In this document: positions 1 through 10,977 of the stretch, in pieces
Layout: each line of letters begins with the position of its first letter
Numbering within the stretch: the stretch's first letter is position 1
Source: Cylindrobasidium torrendii FP15055 ss-10
Taxonomy: Eukaryota; Basidiomycota; Agaricomycetes; Agaricales; Physalacriaceae
Direction of reading: 5' to 3'
Assembly: GCA_000934385.1 (NCBI GenBank)
Contig: KN880631.1
Coordinates: 1 to 36,946 of the forward strand
DNA: 36,946 nt
Translations under genes and position numbers: made by a program
The notes under the pieces: model-generated
The model's input: the letters and a program-made list of their open reading frames with translations, nothing else
Told to the model about the DNA's origin: nothing
The model's database searches: none

Positions 1-340
1 TTCGGTGAGCTCAGTATATCCATAGCTTCCGCCCCTGCGCCGCATTTGACTAACACTGGCTAAGGAAGAATCGTGCTGATTTGAACAAACGACTGAGTGA
101 GGGCACTCCAGGTCGGTTTGATCACAGCCTTCAGATTCTCGCAGGACCAGCGGTTCCAAAGGTCGGCTTCCACTATGCCATACTGGCTGAATACTCCAAA
201 ACTGATATCCCTTAGTACAGAGACCCGCAATTTAGGGGCCAATATCAACAGGGGTCACATAGAGGTGGTGGTCAAATTGCGCCACTTGCCACGTGTGTAT
301 CCATTGTTCGTAATATCCGATATAGTACTTAGATAACTTC
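1..340. repeat. Degenerate repeat R, copy 1 (cut by the window start)
   Basis: This stretch matches the two tandem R copies at about 9.54-10.37 kb, sharing blocks such as ATCGTGCTGATTTGAACAAA, the tract around ATCACAGCCTTCAGATTCTC, and the closing tract near TATCCATTGTTCGTAAT. It is diverged and begins inside the unit, so only part is visible. On the minus strand there are short open stretches but also stops, so I read it as a decayed gene-derived or transposon-derived repeat. Its right end runs into the 3' flank of the orphan gene OFA1. Confidence 0.7.
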
Positions 341-521
341 GCCGATTCTAATAATCTACATACCCGCGTCAAAGAGCCTGTCCGACTGCATACATACTTG
401 TCGGCGGTTAGATTCAAGTGCACTCTTTGGACGAGATTGGCGACAATATTTCGATTTCTCATGCTGTCTAGGCTGTGCGCAAACAAATAACACTATTCTA
501 CATCCTGGCTGGCTTGCGCTC

Positions 522-2462
522 TTACGCATCGTCTGGATCACAGCCATACTTCCAATCCCTCAACCTGGATGCCGGCGGAGGCAGGTCTTCCGGGTCGATG
601 CCCTCGACATCGTCGTCATGACCGTGACACTCTTCCGAAGACCCTTCAGCAGTTCGAGAATAGAGGTAGATATTCTGACGTCTCTTGCGTTTCTGAGCCG
701 GCGTGAACTCTGTATTGTCGTCGTCGTCAATGTTATCGGGCAGCGGAATTTGAGAAGCTATTATTCAAGCACGAACGTTAGAAAGAAGAGGGAGACACTT
801 GAGCTCATGATCGCATACCTATCTGGGCAGGTCCGGTGTCTACGCTGGAGAGGGCAGTGCCCAGGTGTGCAGGTACTAGGCCTGGTGTGGACGGCCTAGT
901 GGGCGCGGCATCATATAGACTGACATCGTCCTTGCCACCACCGCGAGCATCGAGGAAATCGGCCTTGCCCGTCATGAATGTGGCAATGCGCTTGACAGCG
1001 GGAACCAGGGAGGATTTAAGCTTTGTCGAACGGCTCTTCTGTGTCTCTTGTCCTGCGGTGCTACTTGAAACCTCCTCGGAGCGGGGAGTAGTAGCTGCGA
1101 GAAAGATAAGATGAAGAGCCAAAAAAAATGTCGAGAAACCTACTCGTTAGCACAACTTGGTCGTCATTGATGGCGAAAAGTCTCTGAGTGGACGTGAGGG
1201 CTTGCGCCGTCCCGGTGATTGTTGGAGGATGCTCTGGCGCCTCGGAGATGGGACTGCTGGACCGGGAGAGGATGCGAAGCGTCCGCTCAGCCAATACAGG
1301 TGATGATGGGCGACTTGAGTCTGAATCGATGCCTTCGTTGTTGTACTCTGTAGAGTCGTGGGTTTGTTGAAGAAGACCTGGATCTGCTTCATGGTCAGAG
1401 TAAGAAGAAATGCATAAGGCGACTACATACCTTTTGCACGACCTGCTGAAGACCCTGGCATGTTCTCTTTAACAGGGTTGTTGGATCTCGTGGAAAACGC
1501 GGAGCTAGTGCGCGAGGCGGTCGATACGGTCGAAGTCGTTGCAATCGACGTCGATGCAGTCGAAGTGAAGTAGCGCCTGACTGCCAGTCGGTTCACAGGT
1601 TCAGGTTCATTCGGAGCACCAGTTCTACGAGGATTCCCAGTGATGTTGGATGGGGCCGCGCAGCCGATAACATCGCGTCCTCCATGCTTCTTCATGAAGA
1701 GACGCCTATATTCCGAGCTGCTGTTTTCCATGTAATAGTGCGTTCGAATACCAGTGATGGCAGGAAAACGGCTCGCCCAGCTTAGACAGCCGATACTGTA
1801 GAGTACAGTATCGAACATCGACCCTCCCAGAGTGTTGTCGGCCGTAGTATTCAGCAGATTCGACGCTTCGCGATAAATGTAACGAGGGGAGAAGAACAGA
1901 GATGGAATATCCGCAGCTGGAAATAGGGCGCCGTCTGTCTCGCAAATCATCGTAACGAAATCGTCCGTGAGTTCCCAGTGGCGAAACGTTGTTCCTGCGC
2001 GGTAAGCTTTGATGAAGGCCAGGACAAACGTGCAGAGGTCGTGGTATGGTTCGCCAGGTACGAGTGTGTATAGCTGTTGGATAGTGGTAGAGCTGGAGCA
2101 GTTCAGCAGCGCGTTGAATACTGTGATTGAGTCGGGTCAGTGGTCTGGGCGTGGCACACGACGGAAGAGGCAAGAATTCACTCACGTGGGCACCAAGACT
2201 GGCGAAGGGCTTGTCCGATGTGAATAAATTTCTGTCCTTCGTCGCGCTGTAGAACCCAGGTAGCGACCTGAGAAGTTTAAGCTAGTTTTCCTGGGCGAGA
2301 CTGGCCAACCATCACCTGGGAAGAGGATCGCGCGCGAAGAGTGTGATAGTCCTCAACGCCGTCGATAAATCGTCCATATCTGTAGAATGTGCCATCTTCA
2401 CGCCGATGGAAGGCATAGGCGAAAACGATAGAGTCTGTTGGGGATGTCGACAAGATGTTCAT
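522..2462 (-). CDS. Orphan family protein OFA1 (intact copy of tandem pair)
   Basis: I do not recognise the family. Six exons can be read on the minus strand: 2316-2462, 2186-2267, 1431-2120, 1140-1383, one ending at 819 (upper edge about 1066-1094, acceptor ambiguous), and 522-757. The product starts MNILSTSPTDSIVFAYAF, has an N-terminal part rich in predicted strand, then a helical region (about residues 80-175). It continues into Ser/Thr-rich sequence and ends with a basic KRKRR cluster followed by an Asp/Glu-rich tail (HDDDVEGIDPEDLPPP), suggesting a nuclear protein. Intron phases after exons 1 and 2 are 0 and 1, the same as in the paralogues at 3171-5716, 25921-27485 and 31306-32092. The exon 4/5 junction needs an AAG acceptor (or another choice) to keep frame, the one weak point. 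No function is proposed. Confidence 0.65.
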
Positions 2463-3170
2463 GATGGTAGGAGAGAGAAAAAGAATGCGGCGAGAAAACC
2501 CGCCGCTGGCGAGGTTTCGCTGGCGAGGTTTTTCAATCCGATCATCAAGTTGAAGCTCGAGCTCGCTTAAGGCTTATTATCAAGGCCGCCTTTTATGGCA
2601 CTGGGGGCGTCACTGGAAATCTCATTCAGTTCCTAACTTTCCATCGGTAAACCGAGAGTTTCGATGAGCAGTAGTCTCCCCGCCGAATCCAGGCATCTCC
2701 CGCCTTCGGGAAGTGGTTCTGGGCATTCACCTGAGGATGTCAAGAAACAAATGTGGTATAGTCCTGACAGTAGTCTGGCGGTGCTGGATAGCGGATGCAC
2801 ATAAATTCCCATGCGACACTTCCAAATGCGTTTACCACGAAATTACAGCCCGTCTTCGCCCCCACTGTCATGCCCTTCGCCGCATCAGGCTAAGGCCACC
2901 TTCGGCGGCACGCGCAGTCAACATCAAGCACTGCCAGCAGGAGCCACATAAAAGAGGGTAATTGACTGCGCCATATTCTAGGCGGATATCCATTGTTCAT
3001 AATGCTGACTAATGCTGACCGGGGACAATATGCGATCACTTTTAGCAATGAGCATGTCCTTGATTTCAATAGCCCTTTGACCAGATATTTCGATTTCCCA
3101 TGCTGTCTAGGCTGTAGTACTCGAGCAAATAACCTTAATCTACGTCCAGGAAAATGGCCGTCTCACGCCC
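2463..3170. repeat. Spacer of the tandem duplication (OFA1 promoter side to OFA2 3' side)
   Basis: There is no intact gene here. Positions 2463-2945 are the duplicate of about 5717-6180 (OFA upstream region plus transferase 3' end). Positions about 2966-3170 are the duplicate of about 290-521 (end of repeat R plus OFA 3' flank; both contain a TTTCGATTT..CATGCTGTCTAGGCTGT tract). The junction between the two units therefore falls at roughly 2945-2966. Confidence 0.7.
2823..2945 (-). pseudogene. Fragment of the 3' end of the CoA-transferase gene
   Basis: The sequence matches the terminal coding part of the intact transferase at about 6036-6180: both contain AAATGCGTTTACCA around the stop and ACAGCCCGTCTTCGCC, followed by diverged blocks that encode the final ~35 residues in the intact gene. 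The fragment has internal deletions and has lost the reading frame. The flank at 2590-2822 likewise matches 5800-6035. It lies directly upstream of OFA1, as the intact gene's 3' end lies upstream of OFA2, so it was carried along by the tandem duplication. Confidence 0.8.
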
Positions 3171-5716
3171 TCACTTCCCGTTCCTCAGCTTCGCAGCTGG
3201 CGGCGGTTGATCTTCTAGGTCGATGCCCTCGATGTCGTCGTCGTGACTGTGGCTTCCTCCTGGAGACCCTGTACCGATACAACTGGGGGAACCGCCAACA
3301 CGCCTTTTCCGCTTCGCGGCCGTCGGAGACAGCTCACTATTTGCAAAGGCGCGCAACGAAAGAGAAGCTATCAATGAAGGAAAACGTTAGAAAGAGTATG
3401 AAAGCACGAGTCAGTGTTACAGACCTAGTTGAGCGGTCTTGTTCAAGTTCTTTAGGCTAACGGGAAATGTACCCACGGCGCCGCGTGTAGATAGGCCTGG
3501 TTTGGAGACTTCGATAGGCGCGACATCGAACAGACCGTCGCCATCGTCGCCAGTGCCGCGAGCATCGTTGTCGGGCCTACCAGTCACGAGAGCGGCAATG
3601 CGCCGTGCACTAGGGAGCAAGGACGTACTCAGGTTGCGGGCTGAATGAATCCTCGTAGAGCGGCTCATAAGCGTCCTTCGTTCTGCGATGGGACTAGATT
3701 CTTTCTCGGAGTACCGGTTAACATCTGCATGGAGGATGAGGCGGGACGCCGAAAGAGAAATACCAAATGACATACTTGCTAGCACTGGGGCCGACTGTTT
3801 GCCTTGCAGTGGGCTATCGGGGTCGGGATTCATTGGTGACGGAAAATCTGTGAGTGGACACGAGCGTATGTGGTGTCCCCGTGGCTGTAGGAACATACCC
3901 TGGCGCCTGGTAGACGGGACTGCTGGACACGAGATCAGTGTCGAAGAGTTTGCAAGAGGAGCCGAGAGCGCGCGCAGCGTCCGCGCAGAAAACACAGAGT
4001 CGCTGTTCTCGTCCTCAGGTTCCGTACCATCATCCATGACTCCGTCGAAGACGACCTAGTTCTACTTCATGGTCAGAGCAAGTAGGAATCGACACGGAGC
4101 CAGAACATACATTCTACACGGCTCTCTGGTGACCATGGCATTCCCTGTTCAACGAGCTGATTGTAGGTATAAGAGCTGTTGGCCGTGCACATTGGATCGC
4201 TCGTGGTGGTGGTCAAAGACAGAGTATCATACAATGAGCTACAAGCTATAAGTACCGTGATCGGGCCGGTGCCACTGCATGTGCAGGCAGCGCGACTGTG
4301 CCATCTACATGATCTTTCGCGGTCAAGGGGTATTTGTGTCAGGGATACTAGTGTGCGGGGCTGTCGACGTCGTCGAGGTAGCGCTGCAGTCCTTGGCCAC
4401 CAGTCGGTTCGCAGGGTCGGCCTCAGAGAGAATCGTTGAGTTTCGTGGATGGGACTTCACATGCACATGTCACAGGCCAGAACGGTGCGACGTTCGTAAT
4501 CCACGGGCGCGAGAAGTTGTTCCATGATCTCCGCGCTGTTGTATGGCATGTGGAGGGGCGGACTCGGAATACCGACGCACGTCTCGAGCACGTCTATAGA
4601 CACGCTGGTAGGGATGAGGGATTAAGTAGATTCCTGCCAGTGAGGTGCCTTACATAAGTCTGATGTTCTGCTAGGCGCGGGTGAGGAGGACCTTTGAACG
4701 CGTCGGACTTTGTGGTCGACGCGTTCGAGGCTCCTGGTCGGAGCGTACACGATGGCGTGTATGAGAAACGACCACTCTCGCATTCGCTCCTAAAACTTTC
4801 AGACTCTTTCAGCTCCTCTGTCGGGTCGGGTGGGACGGAAAAGAAATATTTGTGCGAGTCTGTGATCCTGAGGCCTGGGAGTCTAAAGCGCGTACTAAAG
4901 AAACGTAATGTAATGGTAAAATAGAGTCGTGTCCGTCTTTGCCTAATGAAACCTATCCTTCCCATCATACCTCCCCGACCAACCTTCGAGAAGGAGTTAC
5001 AGAAGATCTCCCCAGCCAAGACAAACAATACTGCTGAGTACGTTATTGAACGTCGACCCGCCCAGAGTGTTGTCGGTCGTAGTATTGATCAGATTCGACG
5101 CTTCGCCATAAATCTCACGAGGGGACAAGAACAGAGTTGAAATATCCACAGCTGAGAAGTAGGCACCGTCCGTCTTGAGAATTATCGAGACAAACTCGTC
5201 CACGAGATCCCAGTAGGATAGATTGATTCCTGCACGGTACGATTTGACGAAGGTCAGGACAAACATGCATAGGTCGCGCATTGGTTCGTCCGGTACGAAT
5301 CTGTGTAGCTGTTCGATGGATGTAATAGTGTCGGAGAGGTTCAGCAACGAGTGGATTACTGTAACCGAGTTGGGTCAATGATCAGGTCTTCGTTGCGTGC
5401 CCCACACAAGGCGGGAAAGGCAAGGATGCACTCACGCAGAAACCAATCCGGGCGTAAGACTTGTCCTAGGTTGATCTGTTTGTGTTGCTCGTTGCGGTGT
5501 AGAATCCAGGTAACAACCTACAAAATCAAAGTAAGCGAGCTTCATTGGGCGAGATTGGACAAACGTTACCTGGGCATAGGACGAGGCGCGAAGCATGAGC
5601 CAGTCCGTCTCGCCGTCGACATATTGTGCATATTTGTAGAATGTGCTGTCTCCATCCGTATGGGAAGCACAGACAAAAACGATAGACTCCGTCGAGGAAA
5701 GCGCTGAAGTGTCCAT
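3171..5716 (-). pseudogene. Orphan family copy OFA2, interrupted and probably decaying
   Basis: This is the tandem paralogue of OFA1. Exons 5570-5716, 5436-5517 and one starting at 5358 translate cleanly (MDTSALSSTESIVFVCASHT, then VVTWILHRNE) with the same intron phases as OFA1. The third exon then runs into a stop at 4997-4999, where roughly 400 bp without an equivalent in OFA1 begin (about 4600-5010). Downstream, family sequence resumes (VGIPSPPLHMPYNSAEIMEQ, then a Ser/Thr-rich part) but contains in-frame stops, for example near 4455 and 4340. The basic and acidic C-terminal parts are still recognisable at 3417-4037 and 3171-3374 (AAKRKRR, DDDIEGIDLEDQPPP). A shortened protein of about 190 residues could still be made. 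It abuts the intact transferase, so this is the ancestral position. Confidence 0.65.
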
Positions 5717-6044
5717 GATGGTAGGAGAGAGAAAGAGAATGCGGCGAGACAACCAGCCGCTGGCGAGGTTTTTCAATCCGATCATCGAGTTGAAGACCGC
5801 CGTTGGAGCGGCATCGGCAATCTCATTCAGTTCCTAACTGTCCATCGGTGCATCGAGCGTTTTGGGGAGCAGTAGTGTCCGCGCCGAATCCAGGCATCCC
5901 GCGCCTTCGTGAAGTGGTTCTGGGTATTCACCTGGGTGTTAACAAAGATATCAAGAAACAGAATTGGTATAGTCCTGGCATTCTGAGGGTGAATATTGAA
6001 TATTGAATGTACATACATGCCTTATGTGATGCTTCCAAATGCGT
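5717..6044. other. Intergenic region between OFA2 and the CoA-transferase
   Basis: No gene is seen. The region contains the OFA2 upstream sequence and the 3' flank of the transferase. Most of it has a diverged second copy at about 2463-2822. Confidence 0.6.
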
Positions 6045-7866
6045 TTACCATGTCCCTACGTTATCCGCTACCTTGAAATCACAGCCCGTCTTCGCCTTCA
6101 CCTCCTCCACTGTCACGCCCTTTGCCACATCGATGAGAGTGAGGCCACCATTCGCGCGGTCGACATCAAACACTGCCAACTCGGTGATGATTTGGCTGAC
6201 TGTTCGTGCGCCGGTGAGAGGTAGGGAGCATTCCTTCAGAATCTTTGGCGCGCCATTCTTCGAGCAGTGCTCCATAGTCACGATGACTTTGGTTTTGTCG
6301 GGATTCGAGACGAGATCCATGGCACCGCCGATGCCTTTAACAAGTTTCCCAGGGATCATGAAGTTGGCAATGTCCCCTGCTTGGGAAACTTCCATGGCCT
6401 AGAAAAGATCAGACAGCTGAAGACGCTGGACGGGGGGAAACGACGCACACCGAGGATGGCAACATCGATGTGGCCACCACGAATCATGGCAAAGGATTCG
6501 CTCGAATCAAAGACCGAAGCGCCAGGTGCCAGTGTAACGGTCTCCTTGCCTGCGTTGATGATATCGCTGTCCAGAAGTCAGCAAAGAAGATTAAGCCTGC
6601 GTGGTGGAGGACCTACGCGTCAAGTTGATCCCGCGTTGGGTAGGGCCCCATTCCAAGAATACCGTTCTCGCTCTGAAGCCATACACGGACACCAGGTGCG
6701 AGGTATTCCGGGACAAGTGTGGGCATGCCGATGCCGAGGTTAACATGGAAGCCGTCCTTGATTTCTTTGGCGGCGCGGCTGGCGATGTACCGACGCTGAG
6801 CCTGGGCAGCTGCCTTCTCCGGGGAAAGAGCTGACTCCTCGTTGCCCGCTGTAGCAAGGGTAGTGTTTTCGATTTGCTTGGGAGAGGTGGCTTGGACAAT
6901 GCGGTTCACATACACGCTGGGAAGGTGGATGGCATTGGGAGAGATGGAGCCAACAGGGACGATGTTCTCTGCCTCAACGATGGTGACTTTGGCATTCTTG
7001 GCCATGACAGTATTGAAATTCTGGGAAGTGAAACGGAAGACACAGTTGCCGACCTCGTCGGCCTTCCATGCGCGGACGAAGGCCACGTCGCCAACAATGG
7101 AAGGTTCAAGTACATAGCGGCGGCCATTGATTTCGCGCGCCTCTTTCTTGATACCTGGAATAGCGATGCCGGCAGACATTCCTCCTGGGTTGTAGCGAAC
7201 TGCAATGGAACCCTCCTCGACGGCAGTGGATGCTCCAGTGGGTGTGTAGAATGCGGGTATTCCAGCGGCATGGGCACGGATACGTTCGGCCAGGGTCCCT
7301 TGGGGCACAAGCTCAAGGGATATTTCGCCCTTCAAGTAGAGTGCTTCGAACGCTTTGTTTCTGGAGGAATTCAGAGGGCGAGTATTGCGGAGGGAGGCAC
7401 ACGCACCCTCCAGGATATGACGCGATAATCTTGTCCAGTTGCTTCGTGTTCAACAGCTTTCCTGAGATAGAGTTCAGTATGCCCCCCGAAGCTTTGCATA
7501 AAACGCACCCAATCCGGAGTCTCCAGCACCAGCATTGTTTGATACACCGGTAAGATTGGTGACTTCTGCCGCTCGCTTCGCTAACGCGGCAAGCAAAGTG
7601 TCTTCGCCGAATTAGATGGATTCCTCCACTGCCTGATGCCGCATACCTGGAATACCTCCCAATCCAAAACCTGAGGAAGGTTAGCGATCGTCGGGGCCGC
7701 CAACGTCAAGCATACCCCCGCAAAGCAGTGTGTCGCCAGACTTGATGTCCTTGACGGCTTCGTCTGCCGACGACCAGACCTTGCCCTTTGGCACTGGCGT
7801 GCTGTACCAGCGACGGCGTCCAATCACGACGCCCAATGAGATCCGGGGAGCCCTAATGACCAGCAT
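6045..7866 (-). CDS. SCOT: Succinyl-CoA:3-ketoacid CoA-transferase, mitochondrial
   Basis: The enzyme moves CoA from succinyl-CoA to acetoacetate (or, in fungi, related acyl acceptors) in the mitochondrial matrix. The start at 7866 gives a basic, Ser/Arg-rich leader ([20 protein letters not shown]) typical of import signals. The joined exons encode both halves of the family I CoA-transferase fold: the A half with [15 protein letters not shown] and [20 protein letters not shown], and the B half with [18 protein letters not shown] and the catalytic-glutamate motif [10 protein letters not shown] (about 6640-6670). The C terminus reads [12 protein letters not shown] and stops at 6045-6047. Six introns of about 45-55 nt are inferred, including ones near 7640, 7400 and 7350, and at about 6570-6616 and 6400-6450. 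Length near 520 residues fits the eukaryotic single-chain enzyme. The 3' end is duplicated as a dead fragment at 2823-2945. Confidence 0.95.
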
Positions 7867-8151
7867 GGTGGTAGTGGTAGTGGTGGTTTCTGGTCAAGCG
7901 GACCGATCAGCAGATCCGAGTTGCACAAGTGCGGGGTAATTCTTATACTGCCCGCGCGGAACAGACTTTTTCCTCCGACTTCACATCGGAACTGCTCGTT
8001 CAAGCAACCATTCGGCGGAGAGCGGGCCTGCCACCTTCGCGGCGGAAAAACGATGGCTGGCAGACACATCTGTGGACCCACAAAACCCATTATTGTCCAG
8101 TGATTATAGTACAGATATACACATAGTAAATGTCCATGGTCAGTCCATGAA
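7867..8151. other. Intergenic region upstream of the CoA-transferase
   Basis: No gene is seen. A short low-complexity GGTGGTAGTGGTAGTGGTGG tract lies just upstream of the transferase start. The region serves as the transferase promoter and as the 3' side of the DUF3455-type gene. Confidence 0.5.
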
Positions 8152-8931
8152 TCATGATGAAAAGGCTGCAAGCTGCATTAGCATACACGCATGAAGAAGG
8201 GTAGAAGCCATCAACTGACCATAGGTTGCAACGAATGGCACTGCAAGAACAAGGCCACCATCTGTGTCCACATTGCACTATCGAGCCTTGAGTATCATCC
8301 GCACCACCAAAGCAGGATAAACTCACACTAGAGGGCGCTATCCCTCCCTTCGTAGACACCTGGTACACCTCCGTTGCCAAATCAGTCTTCGTGCCCGCCA
8401 TCGCCTTCAACTCCCACTCGTTGAAATTCGCCTTGTCCGTCGACTTTGCCTGCTGCGATACTATCGCATACATAGACTGGTCGCCAATCGTGAACAATGG
8501 CAGGTCGGTCTCGAAGTGATAGTCTCCAACGTTTCGCTCGTCCGCATGAACGGCATTAAAGTCCACGTTGCCGTCTTGCACATATGCTGCCCATGTATCT
8601 TCGGTGAGGGTATCTTGTTCGTCCTCCGGCGTACATGATGTGTCGAGAAGAACGACATTAGCGCCCAGGTATCTGCGCAAACTGTGTGAGCAAGCCGCAT
8701 CGGCCAAGCGGGAATGGCGCACCCATAAGTCCCAACACCGACGCAGGTGTAGTTTTGCGTTCCAACTCCAAGTGTGAGGTGAGACGGCGACGAGGGCACC
8801 TTGAGTTGGCATTTAGAAAGATACGCAGGAAGCTCCTCCACTGTGCACTCCGTCTTTGCTTCTCTGGTTATGGGAGTTGTCGTCACCATAGACAAAAGTG
8901 AGGCCGTGAAGAGTGTGGTCTGAATCAGCAT
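8152..8931 (-). CDS. Secreted DUF3455-family protein
   Basis: The first residues, MLIQTTLFTASLLSMVTTTPI, form a signal peptide. Exon 1 (8723-8931) then gives HLTLGVGTQNYTCVGVGTYG, the N-terminal signature of the fungal DUF3455 family. A 41-nt intron (8682-8722) restores frame into VVLLDTSCTPEDEQDTLTED and, later, ATEVYQVSTKGGIAPSS, the family's C-terminal signature. A last exon is needed for the terminal block; frame DGGLVLAVPFVATYG at about 8180-8275 fits, but the splice donor and the stop (8152 used here) are uncertain. The family's biochemical role is not established; members are extracellular or secretory. A TATA-like box lies 77 nt upstream of the start. Confidence 0.75.
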
Positions 8932-9007
8932 CGTTTCGATTGTTTTGCTGTGTTAATCGTAGGGTTTTAAAACAAGGGCAAGGAAAGCTGTGAGAGCATC
9001 CTCCTTC

Positions 9008-9014
9008 TTATATA
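9008..9014 (-). promoter_or_regulatory. TATA box of the DUF3455-type gene
   Basis: TATATAA on the minus strand, about 77 nt upstream of the ATG at 8931. Position and sequence fit a strong, regulated fungal promoter, as expected for a secreted protein. Confidence 0.5.
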
Positions 9015-9535
9015 GTCGTTTTCCCGGAGGTTGTATATCCATGCCGGATGTGAAGCCATGCATGACGCTCGTCTGGACGCATGGTCGAGTTTGGAGTTCG
9101 ACCGTTTCGCAGAATCACAGATGCGCGCACAACCGCCTGGTCAACTTATTGGTGACACTTCGAAAAAAAGAAACCATGCAACTAATGGCCGGGTAGTCAT
9201 TAGAGAGACCTGGAATTCGACGAAGCCAATCCAGGGTCCGGGAAGGCGATTTCACGCGCCAAAAGGTAGTAGTCAGCGTATGGTCGCGCTCGAGCCTAGA
9301 TTATCTTCAAGTGGTCTTTATTGAAAGCATTTACTGGATGTTGCAGGCCCGTGGCAGAGAACCGGCAAAGAACATAAGGAGAACATGATGGCGGAAGGCA
9401 AGCTGCAACAACATCGATCACACTAGAATATAAAAGCGAGCAGAAAAAGTCACCAAGCCCACTGAGGTCTCGGTTAATGCTGGCGCTGGATAGTATCATA
9501 CTTACGAGTACCTTCATAACAACATCATGCAAAAT
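9015..9535. other. Intergenic region left of the R repeats
   Basis: No convincing gene. The right part (about 9300-9535) shows weak similarity in layout to the start of the R units, so it may be a further decayed piece of the same repeat. Confidence 0.4.
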
Positions 9536-9975
9536 CGTATAGTGCATTGGAGGCCCTGGGCCGAACTCGATGGCTGCAAGGTCCCTCGAAGCCTCCAGTA
9601 GACTCTTTGTATATCCATAGCTTCCGCCCCAGCGCCGCAAGCGACTAACAGCCAACTAAGGAAGAATCGTGCTGATTTGAACAAACGACCGAATGAGAGC
9701 ACTCCGTTTGATCACAGCCTTCAGATTCTCGCAGAACTGGTGGTTCCATAGGTTGACTTCCACTATGCCATACTGGCTGAATACTCCAAAACTGATATCC
9801 CCTGGTACAGAGACGAGATTTAGGGGCCAGGATTACCAGGGGTCACATAGAGGTGGGTGGTCGAACTGCGCCACAAGGTATCCGTTGTCCGTAATGCAGA
9901 CAGTGTCCGATATAGATGAGAAAAGTTGAACACCTTGTCGTTCTCGAGAACTTACCTGAAAGCTGAGTGAAAAAG
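9536..9975. repeat. Repeat R, copy 2 (tandem unit, about 440 bp)
   Basis: The unit begins near GCATTGGAGGCCCTGGGCC and shares long blocks with copy 3 (period about 440 bp) and with copy 1 at the window start. On the minus strand the unit includes an exon-like end followed by GTAAGT (about 9950-9956) and a possible CAG acceptor near 9870. Open stretches include GDISFGVFSQYGIVEVNLW. Stops interrupt every frame when the copies are compared, so it looks like a decayed duplicated gene piece. I do not recognise the parent. Confidence 0.75.
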
Positions 9976-10370
9976 GTAGAGTGTATTGGAGGCCCTTGGG
10001 CCGAACTCGATGGCTGCAAGGTCCCTTGAAGCCTCCAATTGACTCTCCGTACATCCATAGCGTCCGCCCCTGCGCCGTATTCGACTAACAGTCAGCTAAG
10101 GAAGAATCGTGCTGATTTGAACAAACGACCGGTTGAGAGCATTCGGTTTGATCACAGCCTTCAGATTCTCGCAGAGCCGGTGGTTCCATAGGTTGACTTC
10201 CACTATGCTATACTGGTTGAGTACTCCAAAACTGATATCCCCCAGGACAGAGACTCAAATTAGGGGTCAGCATCACCAGGGGTCACATAGAGGTGGGTGG
10301 TCGAATCGCGCCACATTTCACATGGGTACCCATTGTTTGTAATGCGGACAGTGTCCGATATAGTTAAACA
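9976..10370. repeat. Repeat R, copy 3 (tandem unit)
   Basis: This is the direct repeat of the preceding unit: GTATTGGAGGCCCTTGGGCC at about 9983 corresponds to about 9544 in copy 2. It shares the blocks AGGAAGAATCGTGCTGATTT, TTCCACTATGC.ATACTGG and AGGGGTCACATAGAGGTGGG. Copy 3 differs from copy 2 by scattered substitutions and small indels, and its right edge fades at about 10370-10400. Confidence 0.75.
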
Positions 10371-10977
10371 CCTTGTGACTTTCAAGAAATTACCTGCGGC
10401 AATGAGTCAATTAACAGTTTATTTACCTACAAGTATCTGAGTCGCCGTTCATGGGCGTAAGAGTAGTGGTAGTGGTTCAGTGTCGCAAAGAAGCCTAAGG
10501 AGGATTGTAGAAATATGCAATCTCGTTGTTTAAGGGAATGTAAGGTCACTGTGGCTCCGAGCCGCTGCTTCACTTAAGCCGGAGCATCCAAGGGAAGCGA
10601 GAAATAACAAGGGTTCAGCTCGACAACAATTCAAGTTTATGCAGACCATTCCACCAAGGGCCTCAAAACGGCGGATCGCTCGACTGGCCAGTGGCTCGCG
10701 TTGTCGGTGAATCCCTGCGCTGTAGTGACATCGATGGGATGATGGGTGCCCAGTCCTGCTACACATGACATTGCCCAGGCCAAGCAGTTGGAATCGTAAT
10801 GGGTCAAACTTGGATGAACAATGTTCGATATAATGCGATGGCATGTCGAACCAAGAAGACGCATAGATTGGGCAAGGATAAATACTGCGAGTATCCTAGG
10901 GAGAGCATAGAAGGCCGAGAACGTACGTTGAGGGATCAACATGAGCACGCACATCATAGATCGTTGGACGGCGAGCT
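10371..10977. other. Intergenic region 3' of the MPP6-like gene
   Basis: I see no supported gene. A minus-strand open frame of 106 codons (10637-10957) exists and could even hold a short intron, but it has no recognisable motif or signal, so it is not called. Confidence 0.4.

Noticed and set aside
522..5716. Idea that the orphan family represents mating-type homeodomain genes
   Set aside because: No homeodomain (no WFxNxR helix 3) is visible in any member, and no typical mating-locus neighbour was recognised.
6874..7428. Open frame of 184 codons on the plus strand across the CoA-transferase
   Set aside because: It is the antisense shadow of the transferase exons; the minus strand carries the conserved protein.
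10637..10957. 106-codon minus-strand frame downstream of the MPP6-like gene
   Set aside because: No motif, no clear signal peptide and no paralogue; kept only as a remark in the intergenic entry.
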